DNA from: Arsenicicoccus sp. oral taxon 190
Lineage (GTDB): Bacteria; Actinomycetota; Actinomycetes; Actinomycetales; Dermatophilaceae
Assembly (NCBI RefSeq): GCF_001189535.1
Contig: NZ_CP012070.1
Span: forward strand, 2,976,001 to 3,040,000
Direction of reading: 5' to 3'
Length of the DNA stretch: 64,000 nucleotides
Part shown: in pieces, positions 24,994 to 33,279 of the stretch
Layout: every line of letters starts with the position of its first letter
Position numbering within the stretch: position 1 is the first letter of the stretch
The notes under the pieces: generated by a model
The model's input: only the letters and a program-made list of their open reading frames with translations
Told to the model about the DNA's origin: nothing
Database searches by the model: none
Position numbers and translations under genes: made by a program

Positions 24994-25124
24994 GCCCCCG
25001 CGACCGTCAGCGGCCGGCTGGCCGAGGATCGGTCCGCCGGCCGCGATGAGTCCGGGGAGGCTGTCCGGTCTACCTGTATGACGGGATCCCACCCCGGGGC
25101 CCGCAGAGCACAGGAGCATCGACG

Positions 25125-25667
25125 ATGGAGACGACCACCCAGACCGGCCAGACCACCTCGACCGGCCAGACCACCCAGACCGGCCAGACCACCTCGACCG
25201 GCCCGACCTCCTCGACCGGCCAGGCCGGGGCGGGCGGCGCTCGCCTCGCCCACCAGATGATCTTCGTCAACCTACCGGTCGCCGACCTGCAGCGCAGCCG
25301 GGACTTCTTCACCGCCGTCGGCTACGAGATCGATGAGCGCATGTCCAACGAGGTCGCCGTGGGCGTGCGCCTCGGCGACAACCTCTACGCCATGCTGCTG
25401 GTGCCGGAGTTCTTCGCCCGCTTCCACGACCACGAGACGGCCCGTCCGGGCACCTCGGAGACCCTCGTGTGCCTGTCGGCCGAGGACCGGCAGCAGGTCG
25501 ACGAGATCGTCGACCGGGCCGCGGCGGCCGGCGCCACCGACGTGCGGACCGGCGACGACCAGGAGTACATGTACGGCCGGTCCTACACCGACCCCGACGG
25601 CCACGTCTGGGAGATCATGTGGATGGACGTCGCGGCGGCGACCCAGGCCGGCGCCCTCGGCGAGTGA
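25125..25667 (+). CDS. VOC (glyoxalase/bleomycin resistance) superfamily protein
   Basis: A 180-residue protein. Residues about 41-172 form a VOC fold: QMIFVNLPVADLQRSRDFFTAVGYEID, a central EFFARFHDHETARPGTSETLVCLSA and the closing YGRSYTDPDGHVWEIMWMD, the layout of extradiol dioxygenase-like metal enzymes often called PhnB or lactoylglutathione lyase relatives. The first 38 residues are an unusual hexapeptide repeat (about five copies of TGQTTS-like units). AGGAG eight bases before the ATG supports translation from this start; a second start at the fold boundary is possible. The sigma factor gene begins ten bases after its stop, so they form one operon. Confidence 0.82.
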   Translation: METTTQTGQTTSTGQTTQTGQTTSTGPTSSTGQAGAGGARLAHQMIFVNLPVADLQRSRDFFTAVGYEIDERMSNEVAVGVRLGDNLYAMLLVPEFFARFHDHETARPGTSETLVCLSAEDRQQVDEIVDRAAAAGATDVRTGDDQEYMYGRSYTDPDGHVWEIMWMDVAAATQAGALGE

Positions 25668-25677
25668 GGCGGCGACG

Positions 25678-26778
25678 GTGACGACGGAGGAGCCCCGGGC
25701 GGTCCCCAGCCGGCACGACTTCGAGCAGCAGGCGCTCGCCCTGCGCGCCGAGCTGCTGGCCCACTGCTACCGCCTGACGGGCTCCGCCGTCGACGCCGAG
25801 GACCAGGTGCAGGAGACCTACCTGCGGGCCTGGCGCGGTCTGCCCGACTTCGACGGGCGTGCGTCGCTGCGCACCTGGCTCTACCGGATCGCCACCAACA
25901 GCTGCCTCAACCACCTGGCCTCCGCGTCGCGGCGGGTCCTGCCGAGCGGGTTGGGCGCACCGCCCGGCGACCCGGAGGCGCCGCTCCACCGAGGCGACCA
26001 CGCCTGGCTCGAGCCGTTGCCCGATGCCCTGCTGTGGTCCGGCGCAGCACCCACGCCCGAGGAGCGTCTCCTGGCGCGGGAGAACCTCGCGCTGGCCTGG
26101 ACCGCGGCGCTGCAGACCCTCTCCCCCAACCAACGGGCCGTGCTGCTGCTGCGCGACGTCCTGCAGCTCAGCGCGGCCGAGACCGCCGAGACCCTCGGCA
26201 CGTCCGTGGCTTCGGTCAACTCCGCGCTGCAGCGTGGCCGGGCCGCGGTCGGCACCGACCCGACCGACGGCGCCCCCGGCACGTCGGCGGGGGCGTCGGC
26301 AGGGACCTCGTCGGGGGCGTCGGCAGGGACCTCGGCAGCGACCTCGGCAGGGGCGCCGGCGGAGACGTCACGGGGGACCCGGTCCCCGGGCGACCGGGAC
26401 GCCCTCGAGGAGCGTGCCGTGGCCGGCTTCGTCGACGCCTTCGAGGCGCACCACTTCGACGCCGTCGTCGCCGCGCTCGCCGAGGACTGCACCTGGCAGA
26501 TGCCGCCCTTCGACCGGTGGTACTCCGGCAACCTGGCCGCGGCCCGGCTGTCCTGGACCCACTGCCCCGCCCGCGGTCCGGGCGACCTGAGGTTCCTGCG
26601 GGCGCTGGCCAACGGTCAGCCCGCGGTGCGGATGTACCTCCGCAAGGGCCGCGACCACGAGGCCTTCCAGCTGCAGGTGCTCCACGTCGACGACGACGGG
26701 CTCATCGACCAGGTCGTGGGGTGGTTCGAGCCGCACTGGTTCCGGCTCGCCGGGTTGCCGCTGGTGCTGCCTCGCTGA
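25678..26778 (+). CDS. ECF-type sigma factor with C-terminal SnoaL-like domain
   Basis: A 366-residue RNA polymerase sigma factor like the actinobacterial SigJ/TIGR02960 (sigma-70 SigX5-type) group. Region 2 is at about 15-85 (LLAHCYRLTGSAVDAEDQVQETYLRAW, FDGRASLRTWLYRIATN) and region 4 at about 135-190 (LQTLSPNQRAVLLLRDVLQLSAAETAETLGTSVASVNSALQRGRAA). A low-complexity Ser-Ala-Gly-Thr linker (about 198-230) leads to a SnoaL-like domain (240-366), taken in this group to replace an anti-sigma factor as the control element. The GTG start is ten bases after the VOC gene, whose product may be a target or partner. Confidence 0.88.
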   Translation: MTTEEPRAVPSRHDFEQQALALRAELLAHCYRLTGSAVDAEDQVQETYLRAWRGLPDFDGRASLRTWLYRIATNSCLNHLASASRRVLPSGLGAPPGDPEAPLHRGDHAWLEPLPDALLWSGAAPTPEERLLARENLALAWTAALQTLSPNQRAVLLLRDVLQLSAAETAETLGTSVASVNSALQRGRAAVGTDPTDGAPGTSAGASAGTSSGASAGTSAATSAGAPAETSRGTRSPGDRDALEERAVAGFVDAFEAHHFDAVVAALAEDCTWQMPPFDRWYSGNLAAARLSWTHCPARGPGDLRFLRALANGQPAVRMYLRKGRDHEAFQLQVLHVDDDGLIDQVVGWFEPHWFRLAGLPLVLPR

Positions 26779-26835
26779 GGGCCCCCCCCCCCACCGCCGG
26801 GCTGCGGGGGCGCGGCGGGGGCGGCATACGGGCTG

Positions 26836-27486
26836 CTAGAGGGTGATCTCCCGGGCGCCCGCCCCGGCGAGGTCACGGACCTCGGTCTGCTCCGGGCTGA
26901 AGCTCGAGGCGTGCCCCAGGTAGACCTGCCGCCCGGCGGGCGCGAGCAGCCCGTCGTGGATCGGCACGGCGACCCGCGGTGCGATGCGCCGCAGGAAGGC
27001 GATGGTCTCCTTGCTGGCGCACCAGGGAGCGTTGAGCGGGAAGGCGAGGACGTCGACCGGGCCGGGGTCGGCGTCGTAGGCGTCTCCGGGGTGGAAGACG
27101 GTGGGTTCGCCCTCGGCGCTCAGCACCGCTCCGGTGTTGCGGATGCGGGGGATGAACTCGTTGATCACGGCGTGCTGCTCCCCCACGCCGCGCAGCGTCA
27201 CCTCCCCGACCTGCAGCTGCGCGCCGCTCGCGAAGGTCTCGGCGCCCGGGACGTCCACGACCTCACGGGCCTCGGCCTCGACGTAGAACGCCGCGTCGGG
27301 GTTGGCCGCCCGCAGCGCGGGGAGCCGGTCGGGGTCGAGGTGGTCGGGGTGCTGGTGGGTCACCACGACGGCGTCCAGGTCGCGCAGCTCCTCCCAGTCG
27401 GCCGCGAGCGTCCCGGGATCGAGCAGGATCCGGCTGTCGGCCATCTCGACGAGCAGGCAGGCATGTCCGAGGTGGGTCAGGCGCAT
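26836..27486 (-). CDS. metallo-beta-lactamase-fold hydrolase
   Basis: A 216-residue MBL-fold protein of the short UlaG/YtnP-like type. The N-terminus MRLTHLGHACLLVEMADSRILLDPG and the THQHPDHLDP metal motif (about 43-52; THxHxDH) are clear, followed by GEQHAVI, FHPGDAYD (His and Asp ligands) and PIHDGLL near the end. The substrate is not predictable. TAGGCT ends six bases before the ATG with no ribosome binding site, another leaderless-type start. It lies downstream of the two diguanylate cyclases on the same strand. Confidence 0.85.
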   Translation of the reverse strand: MRLTHLGHACLLVEMADSRILLDPGTLAADWEELRDLDAVVVTHQHPDHLDPDRLPALRAANPDAAFYVEAEAREVVDVPGAETFASGAQLQVGEVTLRGVGEQHAVINEFIPRIRNTGAVLSAEGEPTVFHPGDAYDADPGPVDVLAFPLNAPWCASKETIAFLRRIAPRVAVPIHDGLLAPAGRQVYLGHASSFSPEQTEVRDLAGAGAREITL

Positions 27487-27492
27487 GGCCCC

Positions 27493-27498
27493 AGCCTA
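27493..27498 (-). promoter_or_regulatory. leaderless-type -10 box of the MBL-fold gene
   Basis: TAGGCT on the minus strand lies six bases before the ATG at 27486. It overlaps the stop of the upstream diguanylate cyclase gene. Confidence 0.45.
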
Positions 27499-28926
27499 GG
27501 CGTCGACCCGGCCGAGGACCACGGGGCGGTGCCGGGCGAACCTCACGGCGTCGCGGCCGGACGCCTTGGCGTCGTAGAGGGCGACGTCCGCCCGCAGCAG
27601 CAGCGTCACCAGCGACTCGACCCCGTCCCACACGGCGGCTCCGGCCGAGAAGGTCTGGCCGGTCTGCGCCGCACCCCGCAGCCCCTCGAGCAGCAGCCGC
27701 ACGTTGTCGGGGTGCCGGCCCTTGGCCAGCAGCAGGAACTCCTCCCCCCCGTGCCGGCTCAGGAAGACGTCCGTCGGCAGGCTGCGGCGCCACGCCGACG
27801 CCGTCGACTCGAGGAGCCGGTCCCCCGCCGGGTGCCCGTGCTGGTCGTTGTAGGCCTTGAAGTGGTCCAGGTCCAGCAGCACCGCCACGAGCGACGCCTC
27901 CTGGTCGATCGCCTCCCGCATCATGCGGCGCATCTCGGCCTCCCCGGTGCGGCGGTTGGGCAGGGAGGTGAGGTGGTCGGTGCGGGCCAGCGACTCCAGC
28001 TGGACGCGCTGCCCGTCCACGACCCCCATCATCCGCTCCAGCCGCAGCACCACCAGCGTGAAGACGACCCCCGACATCGCGAGCAGCGGACCGGCGGTGG
28101 AGATGGTCGGGTGGTCGCGCTCGCGCAGCAGCATCAGCGGCGGCATCACCGCGGCGATCGCGACCGCGGTCAGGTGCAGCCGCTCCAGGTGGGGCGTCGC
28201 CGGGCGGCCGCGGTTGCCGAACCTCACCATCGACGGGTGCAGCGCCGCCAGCGCGGCCAGCAGGCAGCTCGTGACGTAGCAGACCATCGCCGCCTGGTGC
28301 GAGCCGTCGCTGCCCTGGTCCCGCACGGCCTGCAGGGACGCCAGGTCACCCACGGTCATGGCGCCGAGGGCCAGCAGCAGCAGGGTCGGGGACGCCGCCC
28401 CGCCCGCGATCATGACGAGCCGGGCGGCCGCCATCAGCGCCAGCCCGTCGAGGAACGGCGACGACAGCGTGGTCAGCGGCACCTCGGTCCCGAGACCCGG
28501 TCGCGCCGCGAAGGACCAGATCACGCTGACGCACCCCATCGCGAAGATGGTCGCGTCCACGACGAACTGCGCGGGCCGGTCGCTGGAGGCACGCCGGGCG
28601 GCCCCGAGGATCCCGACGATCAGCACGGCGTAGCCCCCGAGCGACAGGACGTCGTGCCCGGTGGCGGGGCCGAGGACGCGCCCCTGGACCGGGGCGAGCG
28701 GCAGCAGGGACAGCCCCCACAGGACCGTGCAGCCGATGATGCACCACCACACGCCCGCCCGGGCCGGCCGGTGGCGCCGGATGCCCCACCACAGGACGAG
28801 CGGCAGGACGGCGTTGGCGCCCACCACCATGTGGGCTTGACCGCCAGGGGGCAGCCAGAGCAGGGTCACGACGACGGCGACGGCCAGCACCAGCGCGGAG
28901 CGAAAGCTCAGCAGCCCCTCACGCAT
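27496..28926 (-). CDS. membrane diguanylate cyclase (GGDEF) 1
   Basis: A 476-residue protein with about eight to nine membrane helices in residues 8-310 and a C-terminal GGDEF domain (about 315-470). The domain has ARTDHLTSLPNRRT at its start, LLDLDHFKAYNDQHGHPAGD (metal and substrate residues) and the active-site SRHGGEEFLLLAKG, so c-di-GMP synthesis is expected. The allosteric RxxD site is not evident just before GGEEF. The start ATG at 28926 overlaps the upstream cyclase gene by eight bases. The membrane part resembles the MASE-like sensor of its neighbour; the pair probably arose by duplication. Confidence 0.88.
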   Translation of the reverse strand: MREGLLSFRSALVLAVAVVVTLLWLPPGGQAHMVVGANAVLPLVLWWGIRRHRPARAGVWWCIIGCTVLWGLSLLPLAPVQGRVLGPATGHDVLSLGGYAVLIVGILGAARRASSDRPAQFVVDATIFAMGCVSVIWSFAARPGLGTEVPLTTLSSPFLDGLALMAAARLVMIAGGAASPTLLLLALGAMTVGDLASLQAVRDQGSDGSHQAAMVCYVTSCLLAALAALHPSMVRFGNRGRPATPHLERLHLTAVAIAAVMPPLMLLRERDHPTISTAGPLLAMSGVVFTLVVLRLERMMGVVDGQRVQLESLARTDHLTSLPNRRTGEAEMRRMMREAIDQEASLVAVLLDLDHFKAYNDQHGHPAGDRLLESTASAWRRSLPTDVFLSRHGGEEFLLLAKGRHPDNVRLLLEGLRGAAQTGQTFSAGAAVWDGVESLVTLLLRADVALYDAKASGRDAVRFARHRPVVLGRVDA

Positions 28927-30490
28927 CGTCCCCACCGCCCGGCAGCGCGGGGGTCAGGCCGCGGCCCGGCTCGCGGTCGCTGCGGTCGCCGTCGTTCTGC
29001 CACAGGTAGGTCCGGGCCCGGCCGTTGGCCTTGGCGGCATACAGCGCCTCGTCGGCGCGGGAGAGCATCTCCGCGGCGGTGTCGCCCCGGCGCCACACCG
29101 CGATCCCGGCCGAGAAGGTCTGGTCCCGCGGGGTGACGGCCCGCAGCCGGTCGACGAGGTCGATGACCGCCGACGTCGGGAGTCCCACCGTCACCAGGAC
29201 GAACTCCTCGCCGCCGTAGCGGGCCAGGACCTCCGCCGGTCCCAGCAGGTCGGACCACCGGTGCGCGCAGCCCGACAGCAGCTCGTCGCCGGCGTGGTGC
29301 CCGTAGGTGTCGTTGAACGCCTTGAACCGGTCCAGGTCCACGATGGTCACGCTGACCGGCTCCCCGGTGCGGCCCGCCCGGGCGAGCGCCCGGGCCAGCT
29401 CGGCGTCGGCGGTGCGCCGGTTGGGCAGCCCGGTGAGGTGGTCGCTGCGGGCCAGCACCGCCAGGTCACCGGACTGCTCGTCGGCGGTGCGCATCATCCC
29501 CGCCGCGCGGGCCACGACCAGCATGAACATCAGGAGCATCGCGATCGACAGGGTCGTGCCGTCCTGCACCCCGCCGGCCTCGCCGGGCCGCACCAGCTGC
29601 CAGCCGTAGACGATGACGGGCACCAGACCCGTGGCGAAGATCCACGGCACCCGCCGCCGGCCGTGGCCGGTCGCCGCGACCTCGCGCGACCCCCGCCACA
29701 GGTGCGCGCCGGGCGGCACCATCATGGCCACCGCCGCGCTGCCGTAGGCGAGGAACCAGCAGACGTGAGCGAGCAGCGGCTCCTGCCGGTGGTGCATCAG
29801 GTTGACGAAGTCGAGCACGTCGGCCACGAGCAGGAGCACCGGGGACAGCAGCCCGACCAGCGCGGCCCAGCTGACCGGGCGCTGCCCCGACAGGTAGGCG
29901 AAGCCGAGGGCGACCAGTGCCAGGTCCAGGGTGGGGAACAGCGACGTGACGACGGCGTTGAGCGGGGACTGCGCGAGGGCGGGGGAACGCATCCCCGGCA
30001 TGATGAGGCTGACCCACACGAGGGTGCCGAGGGCGACGGCGACGATGGCGCCGTCGATGACCCGGTCCAGGTTGACCAGGTCCCGGTGCCGGTGCGCGAC
30101 CCGCACGAAGCCGGTCAGCAGCACCGCGTAGCCGCCCAGCATGAGCGCGTCCCCCGGGTCGGACAGCTGCCGGTTGCTCGCGAAGATCGTGTCCGTCGCG
30201 ATGTCGCTGACCGTGTCCCCGATGACATAGGCGGCCCAGGCGGCGAGCACCGACATCGTGAAGTAGTTGCGTCGTTGCGGGTAGCGCACCATGGCGAGCG
30301 CGCTGGACAGCAGCAGCGTGGTGTAGGCCCCGACGTAGAGGTAGTAGCGCAGCGAGTGCGTGGGGTCCTGCCCGATCCGGCCCAGCTCGGTCACGAGGAG
30401 CACGGCGACGAGCAGGAGGTACCACCCCGCGAGCGCGGCGGCGGCTGACCAGCGTCCCACGGGTTCCACCTCGCTTCCCCGGCCGCGCAC
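28919..30490 (-). CDS. membrane diguanylate cyclase (GGDEF) 2
   Basis: A 523-residue relative of the adjacent cyclase: about nine membrane helices (residues 15-320) followed by a GGDEF domain (335-490) with ARSDHLTGLPNRRT, VDLDRFKAFNDTYGHHAGD and LARYGGEEFVLVTVG. The intact GGEEF signature predicts c-di-GMP synthesis. The C-terminus has an extra Arg/Asp-rich tail of about 30 residues. The GTG at 30490 was used; a GTG at 30469 with GGGGAAG just upstream is an equally good or better start. It overlaps the next cyclase gene by eight bases, so the two are co-expressed. No EAL or HD-GYP phosphodiesterase is in the window. Confidence 0.87.
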   Translation of the reverse strand: MRGRGSEVEPVGRWSAAAALAGWYLLLVAVLLVTELGRIGQDPTHSLRYYLYVGAYTTLLLSSALAMVRYPQRRNYFTMSVLAAWAAYVIGDTVSDIATDTIFASNRQLSDPGDALMLGGYAVLLTGFVRVAHRHRDLVNLDRVIDGAIVAVALGTLVWVSLIMPGMRSPALAQSPLNAVVTSLFPTLDLALVALGFAYLSGQRPVSWAALVGLLSPVLLLVADVLDFVNLMHHRQEPLLAHVCWFLAYGSAAVAMMVPPGAHLWRGSREVAATGHGRRRVPWIFATGLVPVIVYGWQLVRPGEAGGVQDGTTLSIAMLLMFMLVVARAAGMMRTADEQSGDLAVLARSDHLTGLPNRRTADAELARALARAGRTGEPVSVTIVDLDRFKAFNDTYGHHAGDELLSGCAHRWSDLLGPAEVLARYGGEEFVLVTVGLPTSAVIDLVDRLRAVTPRDQTFSAGIAVWRRGDTAAEMLSRADEALYAAKANGRARTYLWQNDGDRSDREPGRGLTPALPGGGDDA

Positions 30491-30526
30491 CGAGACCGTG
30501 CCGCGACCGAGTGTAACGACGGTGGT

Positions 30527-30900
30527 GCGGATGAGTCGGTCTGTACGCCGGGTTCTGTCCCCCTCCTCGCGGAGGATGGGCGATCATCCATCTCGGGTGG
30601 CCGTTGCCGGACACCTCTAGCGCTCTACCCGTGCACTCGGGCGGGCCGCCCTCGGACGTGCACTGTCTGAGCTTGCTTCAGGTGGGGTTTACCGAGCCGG
30701 TGCAGTCACCTGCACCGCTGGTGGTCTCTTGCACCACCGTTTCACCCTTACCACCACGGCCGGAGCCGGGTGGCGGTCTGCTTTCTGTGGCACTGTCCCG
30801 CGGGTCGCCCCGGGTGGCCGTTAGCCACCACCTTGCCCTGTGAAGCCCGGACGTTCCTCGGCACCTGACGGTGACGCGATCGCCCGACCGACTCATCCGC
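30527..30900 (-). ncRNA. rnpB: RNase P RNA (class A)
   Basis: The catalytic RNA of ribonuclease P, which trims tRNA 5' leaders. The ends form a perfect 15-base-pair P1 helix (GCGGATGAGTCGGTC with its complement). The universally conserved blocks are visible on the minus strand: GAGGAACGTCCGGGCTTCACAGGGC, split here as GAGGAA, GTCCGGGCTTC and CACAGGGC, then GGTAAGGGTGAAACGGTG, AGAGACCACCAGCG, GGTAAACCCCA and ACAGAACCCGGCGTACAG near the 3' end. About 374 bases, the normal size. Frames open across this region should not be taken as genes. It is downstream of, and on the same strand as, the RNB gene, with its own promoter. Confidence 0.97.
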
Positions 30901-30905
30901 CGACC

Positions 30906-30911
30906 AGTCTA
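30906..30911 (-). promoter_or_regulatory. -10 box of rnpB
   Basis: TAGACT on the minus strand ends about six bases before the predicted 5' end of RNase P RNA. No strong -35 hexamer is visible upstream in the GC-rich sequence. Confidence 0.6.
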
Positions 30912-30952
30912 GCGGGCCGCCCGGGCCGTCCACCGCTCGTCCCGTATGCCGC

Positions 30953-32410
30953 TCACGCCGTCCGCTGCTCGTTGGCTCCGGGGCCCACCGCCTCGAACGT
31001 GACCCGCCGCTCGGCGACGGAGGCCTCCACCAGCCGCACCTGGACCTGCTGCCCGAGCTCCACCTCGCCGCGGCACGGCGCGAGGATCGGGTGGCCGGTG
31101 AGCTGCACCAGCGCCGGCCCCTTGTCGCCCTGCTCGACCACGCCCGCCGCGAAGACCTCGCCGACGTGCGGCTGCAGCACGGCCGCCTCGACCGCGTCGG
31201 TGCAGGCGCGCTCGACGCCCTTGGCGCGGCGGTCGCTGGCCTTCATCAGCTCGGGCAGGTCCGGGAGGGCGGCGCGGGCCCAGTCCGGGACCGGCTGCCC
31301 GGCGACCAGGGCCTCGCACACGGCCAGGCCGAAGCGGTCGACGAGCCGCCGCAGCGGCGCGGTGACGTGGGCGTAGTCCGCCGCCAGGGCCGCGTGCTGG
31401 GTCTGCTCGGGCGGCTGCCCGTCGAAGGGGGTGTAGGACGCGCCCCGGAAGAGGCTGGTGGCGGCGTGGATCACGGCGAGGTGGCGGGGGTCGCGACGGT
31501 CGAGGCCCTGCAGCATCTCGCCATACGGCTGGTCCTCGGGCCACGGCACCCCCAACGTCGCGCACTGGCGGCGGAGCCGCTGCAGGTCGCGCGGCGCCGC
31601 CGGCGGCATGGTGCGCAGGATCCCGACGCCGCCCTCGAGCATCACCGAGGCGGCCGCCATGCCGGTCATGAGGGAGATCTGGGCGTTCCAGTCCTCGACC
31701 GGCGCGAGCGGGCGCAGCTCGAGGGTGTAGCCGCCGGCGGGGTCGGGGTGCACCTCCTGCTCTGGCATCGGAAGGCTGGCGCCACCCCGGGCCCGCTCCT
31801 GCGCCATCCGGCTCAGGCCCACCTCGCGGAGCAGGAGCAGCAGCTCGTCGGCCCGGCCGTCGTCCAGGTCCCGCTGCACCCCGTCGTAGTCCAGGCGGGC
31901 CGCCGAGCGCACCATCGCCCGGTCCAGGCCCTCCAGGCGGACCTGGCCGTCGGCGTCGACCCGCAGGTCCCACACGAAGGCCGGCCGCACGACCCCGGGC
32001 AGCAGGCTCGCGGCGTCCTCGCTCAGGACCGTGGGGTGCAGCGGGGTGCGCTGGTCGGGCGCGTAGACGGTCTGGCCGCGCCGCCTCGCCTCGGCGTCGA
32101 CGGCTCCGCCCGGGTCCACCCACAGCGGCACGTCGGCGATCGCGTAGCGCACCCGCACCCCCTGCCCGTCGCGCTCGAGGTGCATCGCCTGGTCCAGGTC
32201 CATCGACCCCACCGGGTCGATGGTCACGAAGGGCACGTCCGTGAGGTCGGTGCCGGTGGTGCGCTGCTCCCGGGCCACGCGCTCCGCCTCCGCCAGCGCC
32301 TCGGGCGGGAAGTCGGTCGGCACCTCCAGCTCGGCGCGGATCGCGTCGAACGTGCGGTGCAGCTCGTCGTCGCCAGGGTCGGAGGTCAGCCTGATGCGGG
32401 TCGCAGCCAT
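30953..32410 (-). CDS. RNB-domain exoribonuclease (RNase II/R family)
   Basis: A 485-residue 3'-to-5' exoribonuclease of the RNB family in the short actinobacterial form without the N-terminal cold-shock domains of RNase R. The catalytic signature is TIDPVGSMDLDQAMH (Asp65, Asp71, Asp73), followed by VRYAIADVPLWVDPGGAVDAEA, RRGQTVYAPDQRTPLHP and the GRASYTPFDGQ-like TSLFRGASYTPF and HVTAPLRRLVDRF (about 375-390). The C-terminal 65 residues look like an S1-like OB fold. The ATG at 32410 lies seven bases after TAGAGT. It is divergent from yaaA, with only 32 bases between start codons. Confidence 0.92.
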   Translation of the reverse strand: MAATRIRLTSDPGDDELHRTFDAIRAELEVPTDFPPEALAEAERVAREQRTTGTDLTDVPFVTIDPVGSMDLDQAMHLERDGQGVRVRYAIADVPLWVDPGGAVDAEARRRGQTVYAPDQRTPLHPTVLSEDAASLLPGVVRPAFVWDLRVDADGQVRLEGLDRAMVRSAARLDYDGVQRDLDDGRADELLLLLREVGLSRMAQERARGGASLPMPEQEVHPDPAGGYTLELRPLAPVEDWNAQISLMTGMAAASVMLEGGVGILRTMPPAAPRDLQRLRRQCATLGVPWPEDQPYGEMLQGLDRRDPRHLAVIHAATSLFRGASYTPFDGQPPEQTQHAALAADYAHVTAPLRRLVDRFGLAVCEALVAGQPVPDWARAALPDLPELMKASDRRAKGVERACTDAVEAAVLQPHVGEVFAAGVVEQGDKGPALVQLTGHPILAPCRGEVELGQQVQVRLVEASVAERRVTFEAVGPGANEQRTA

Positions 32411-32442
32411 GGCGCTCACTCTAGGGTCCCTAGGCTGTCCCG
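32411..32442. promoter_or_regulatory. 32-bp divergent double promoter (RNB gene / yaaA)
   Basis: Between the two start codons lie TAGAGT (minus strand, 32418-32423, seven bases before the RNB ATG) and TAGGCT (plus strand, 32431-32436, six bases before the yaaA GTG). The polymerase footprints must overlap, so the promoters cannot be occupied at once, and any -35 elements fall inside the opposite gene. Confidence 0.5.
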
Positions 32443-33207
32443 GTGCTGATCCTGCTGCCCCCGTCGGAGTCGAAGTCCTCCCGCCGCCGCGGTCGCCCGA
32501 GCCGTCCCGAGTCGTTGTCGTGGCCCGAGCTCGCCCCGGCACGGGCGGAGGTGGCGGCGCAGCTGGCCGCGGCGAGCGCCGCCCCGGACGCCCCGGCCCG
32601 GCTCGGCGTGTCCGAGGGCCTGCGCGCCGAGGTGGCCCGCAACCTGGTGCTCGACACGGCGCCCGCGGTACCCGTCGCCGAGCTCTACACCGGGGTGCTC
32701 TACGACGCGCTGGACCTGCCCACGCTGGGTGCGGACGGGATGCGGCGGGCGCGGAGGTTCGTCGTGGTGCAGTCGGCGCTGCACGGCGCCCTGCGCCTCG
32801 CCGACCGGGTCGCGCCCTACCGCCTGTCGATGGGGGTCTCGCTCGGCGCCCTCGGGCCCCTGGCCGCCTGGTGGCGCCCCCGGCTCGCGCCGGTCCTGTC
32901 GGCAGCCGCCGGCACCGGGCTGGTCGTGGACTGCCGCTCCAGCACGTATGCCGCCGCGTGGTCACCGTCCGGCGACGTCGCCGGTCGATGGGTGCATGTC
33001 AGGGTGCCCGGGGCGACCCACCTCGCCAAGCACACCCGCGGCCTGGTCACGCGAGCGGTCTGCGATCTGCCGACGACGCCGCGCAGCCCCGCCGCCCTGG
33101 CGCACGCCCTCGAGGGGGACGGTGGTCCCGGCACTCTCGCCGTGGCCCTGACTCCCCCGGCCCGTCCCGGGCGGCCCTGGGTCCTCGACGCGACCTACCG
33201 CGCGTAG
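32443..33207 (+). CDS. yaaA: YaaA/UPF0246 family peroxide stress protein
   Basis: A 254-residue YaaA (DUF328) family member. The N-terminal LILLPPSESKS is the classic family start; also seen are LYTGVLYDALD, the FVVVQSALHGALRLADRVAPYRLSMG block (about 106-131), WWRPRLAPVL and VVDCRSSTYAAAW. In E. coli YaaA lowers intracellular iron during peroxide stress and the fold binds DNA; the same role here is inference. The GTG start has no ribosome binding site and directly follows a TAGGCT box. A short run of GGACGGAGGGC repeats follows the stop. Confidence 0.9.
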   Translation: MLILLPPSESKSSRRRGRPSRPESLSWPELAPARAEVAAQLAAASAAPDAPARLGVSEGLRAEVARNLVLDTAPAVPVAELYTGVLYDALDLPTLGADGMRRARRFVVVQSALHGALRLADRVAPYRLSMGVSLGALGPLAAWWRPRLAPVLSAAAGTGLVVDCRSSTYAAAWSPSGDVAGRWVHVRVPGATHLAKHTRGLVTRAVCDLPTTPRSPAALAHALEGDGGPGTLAVALTPPARPGRPWVLDATYRA

Positions 33208-33279
33208 GACGCCAGGCCCGGATGGAGGGCCTAGGACGGAGGGCCGAGGACGGAGGGCTCGGCCTCGCGGCCCGGGCGC

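Noticed and set aside
26782..26792. Run of eleven C between the sigma factor and MBL-fold genes
   Set aside because: It is intergenic between convergent genes and affects no frame; the exact length may be a sequencing artefact.
30604..30933. Short open frames within 30.5-30.9 kb
   Set aside because: The stretch is RNase P RNA with its conserved blocks and P1 helix; the frames are incidental.
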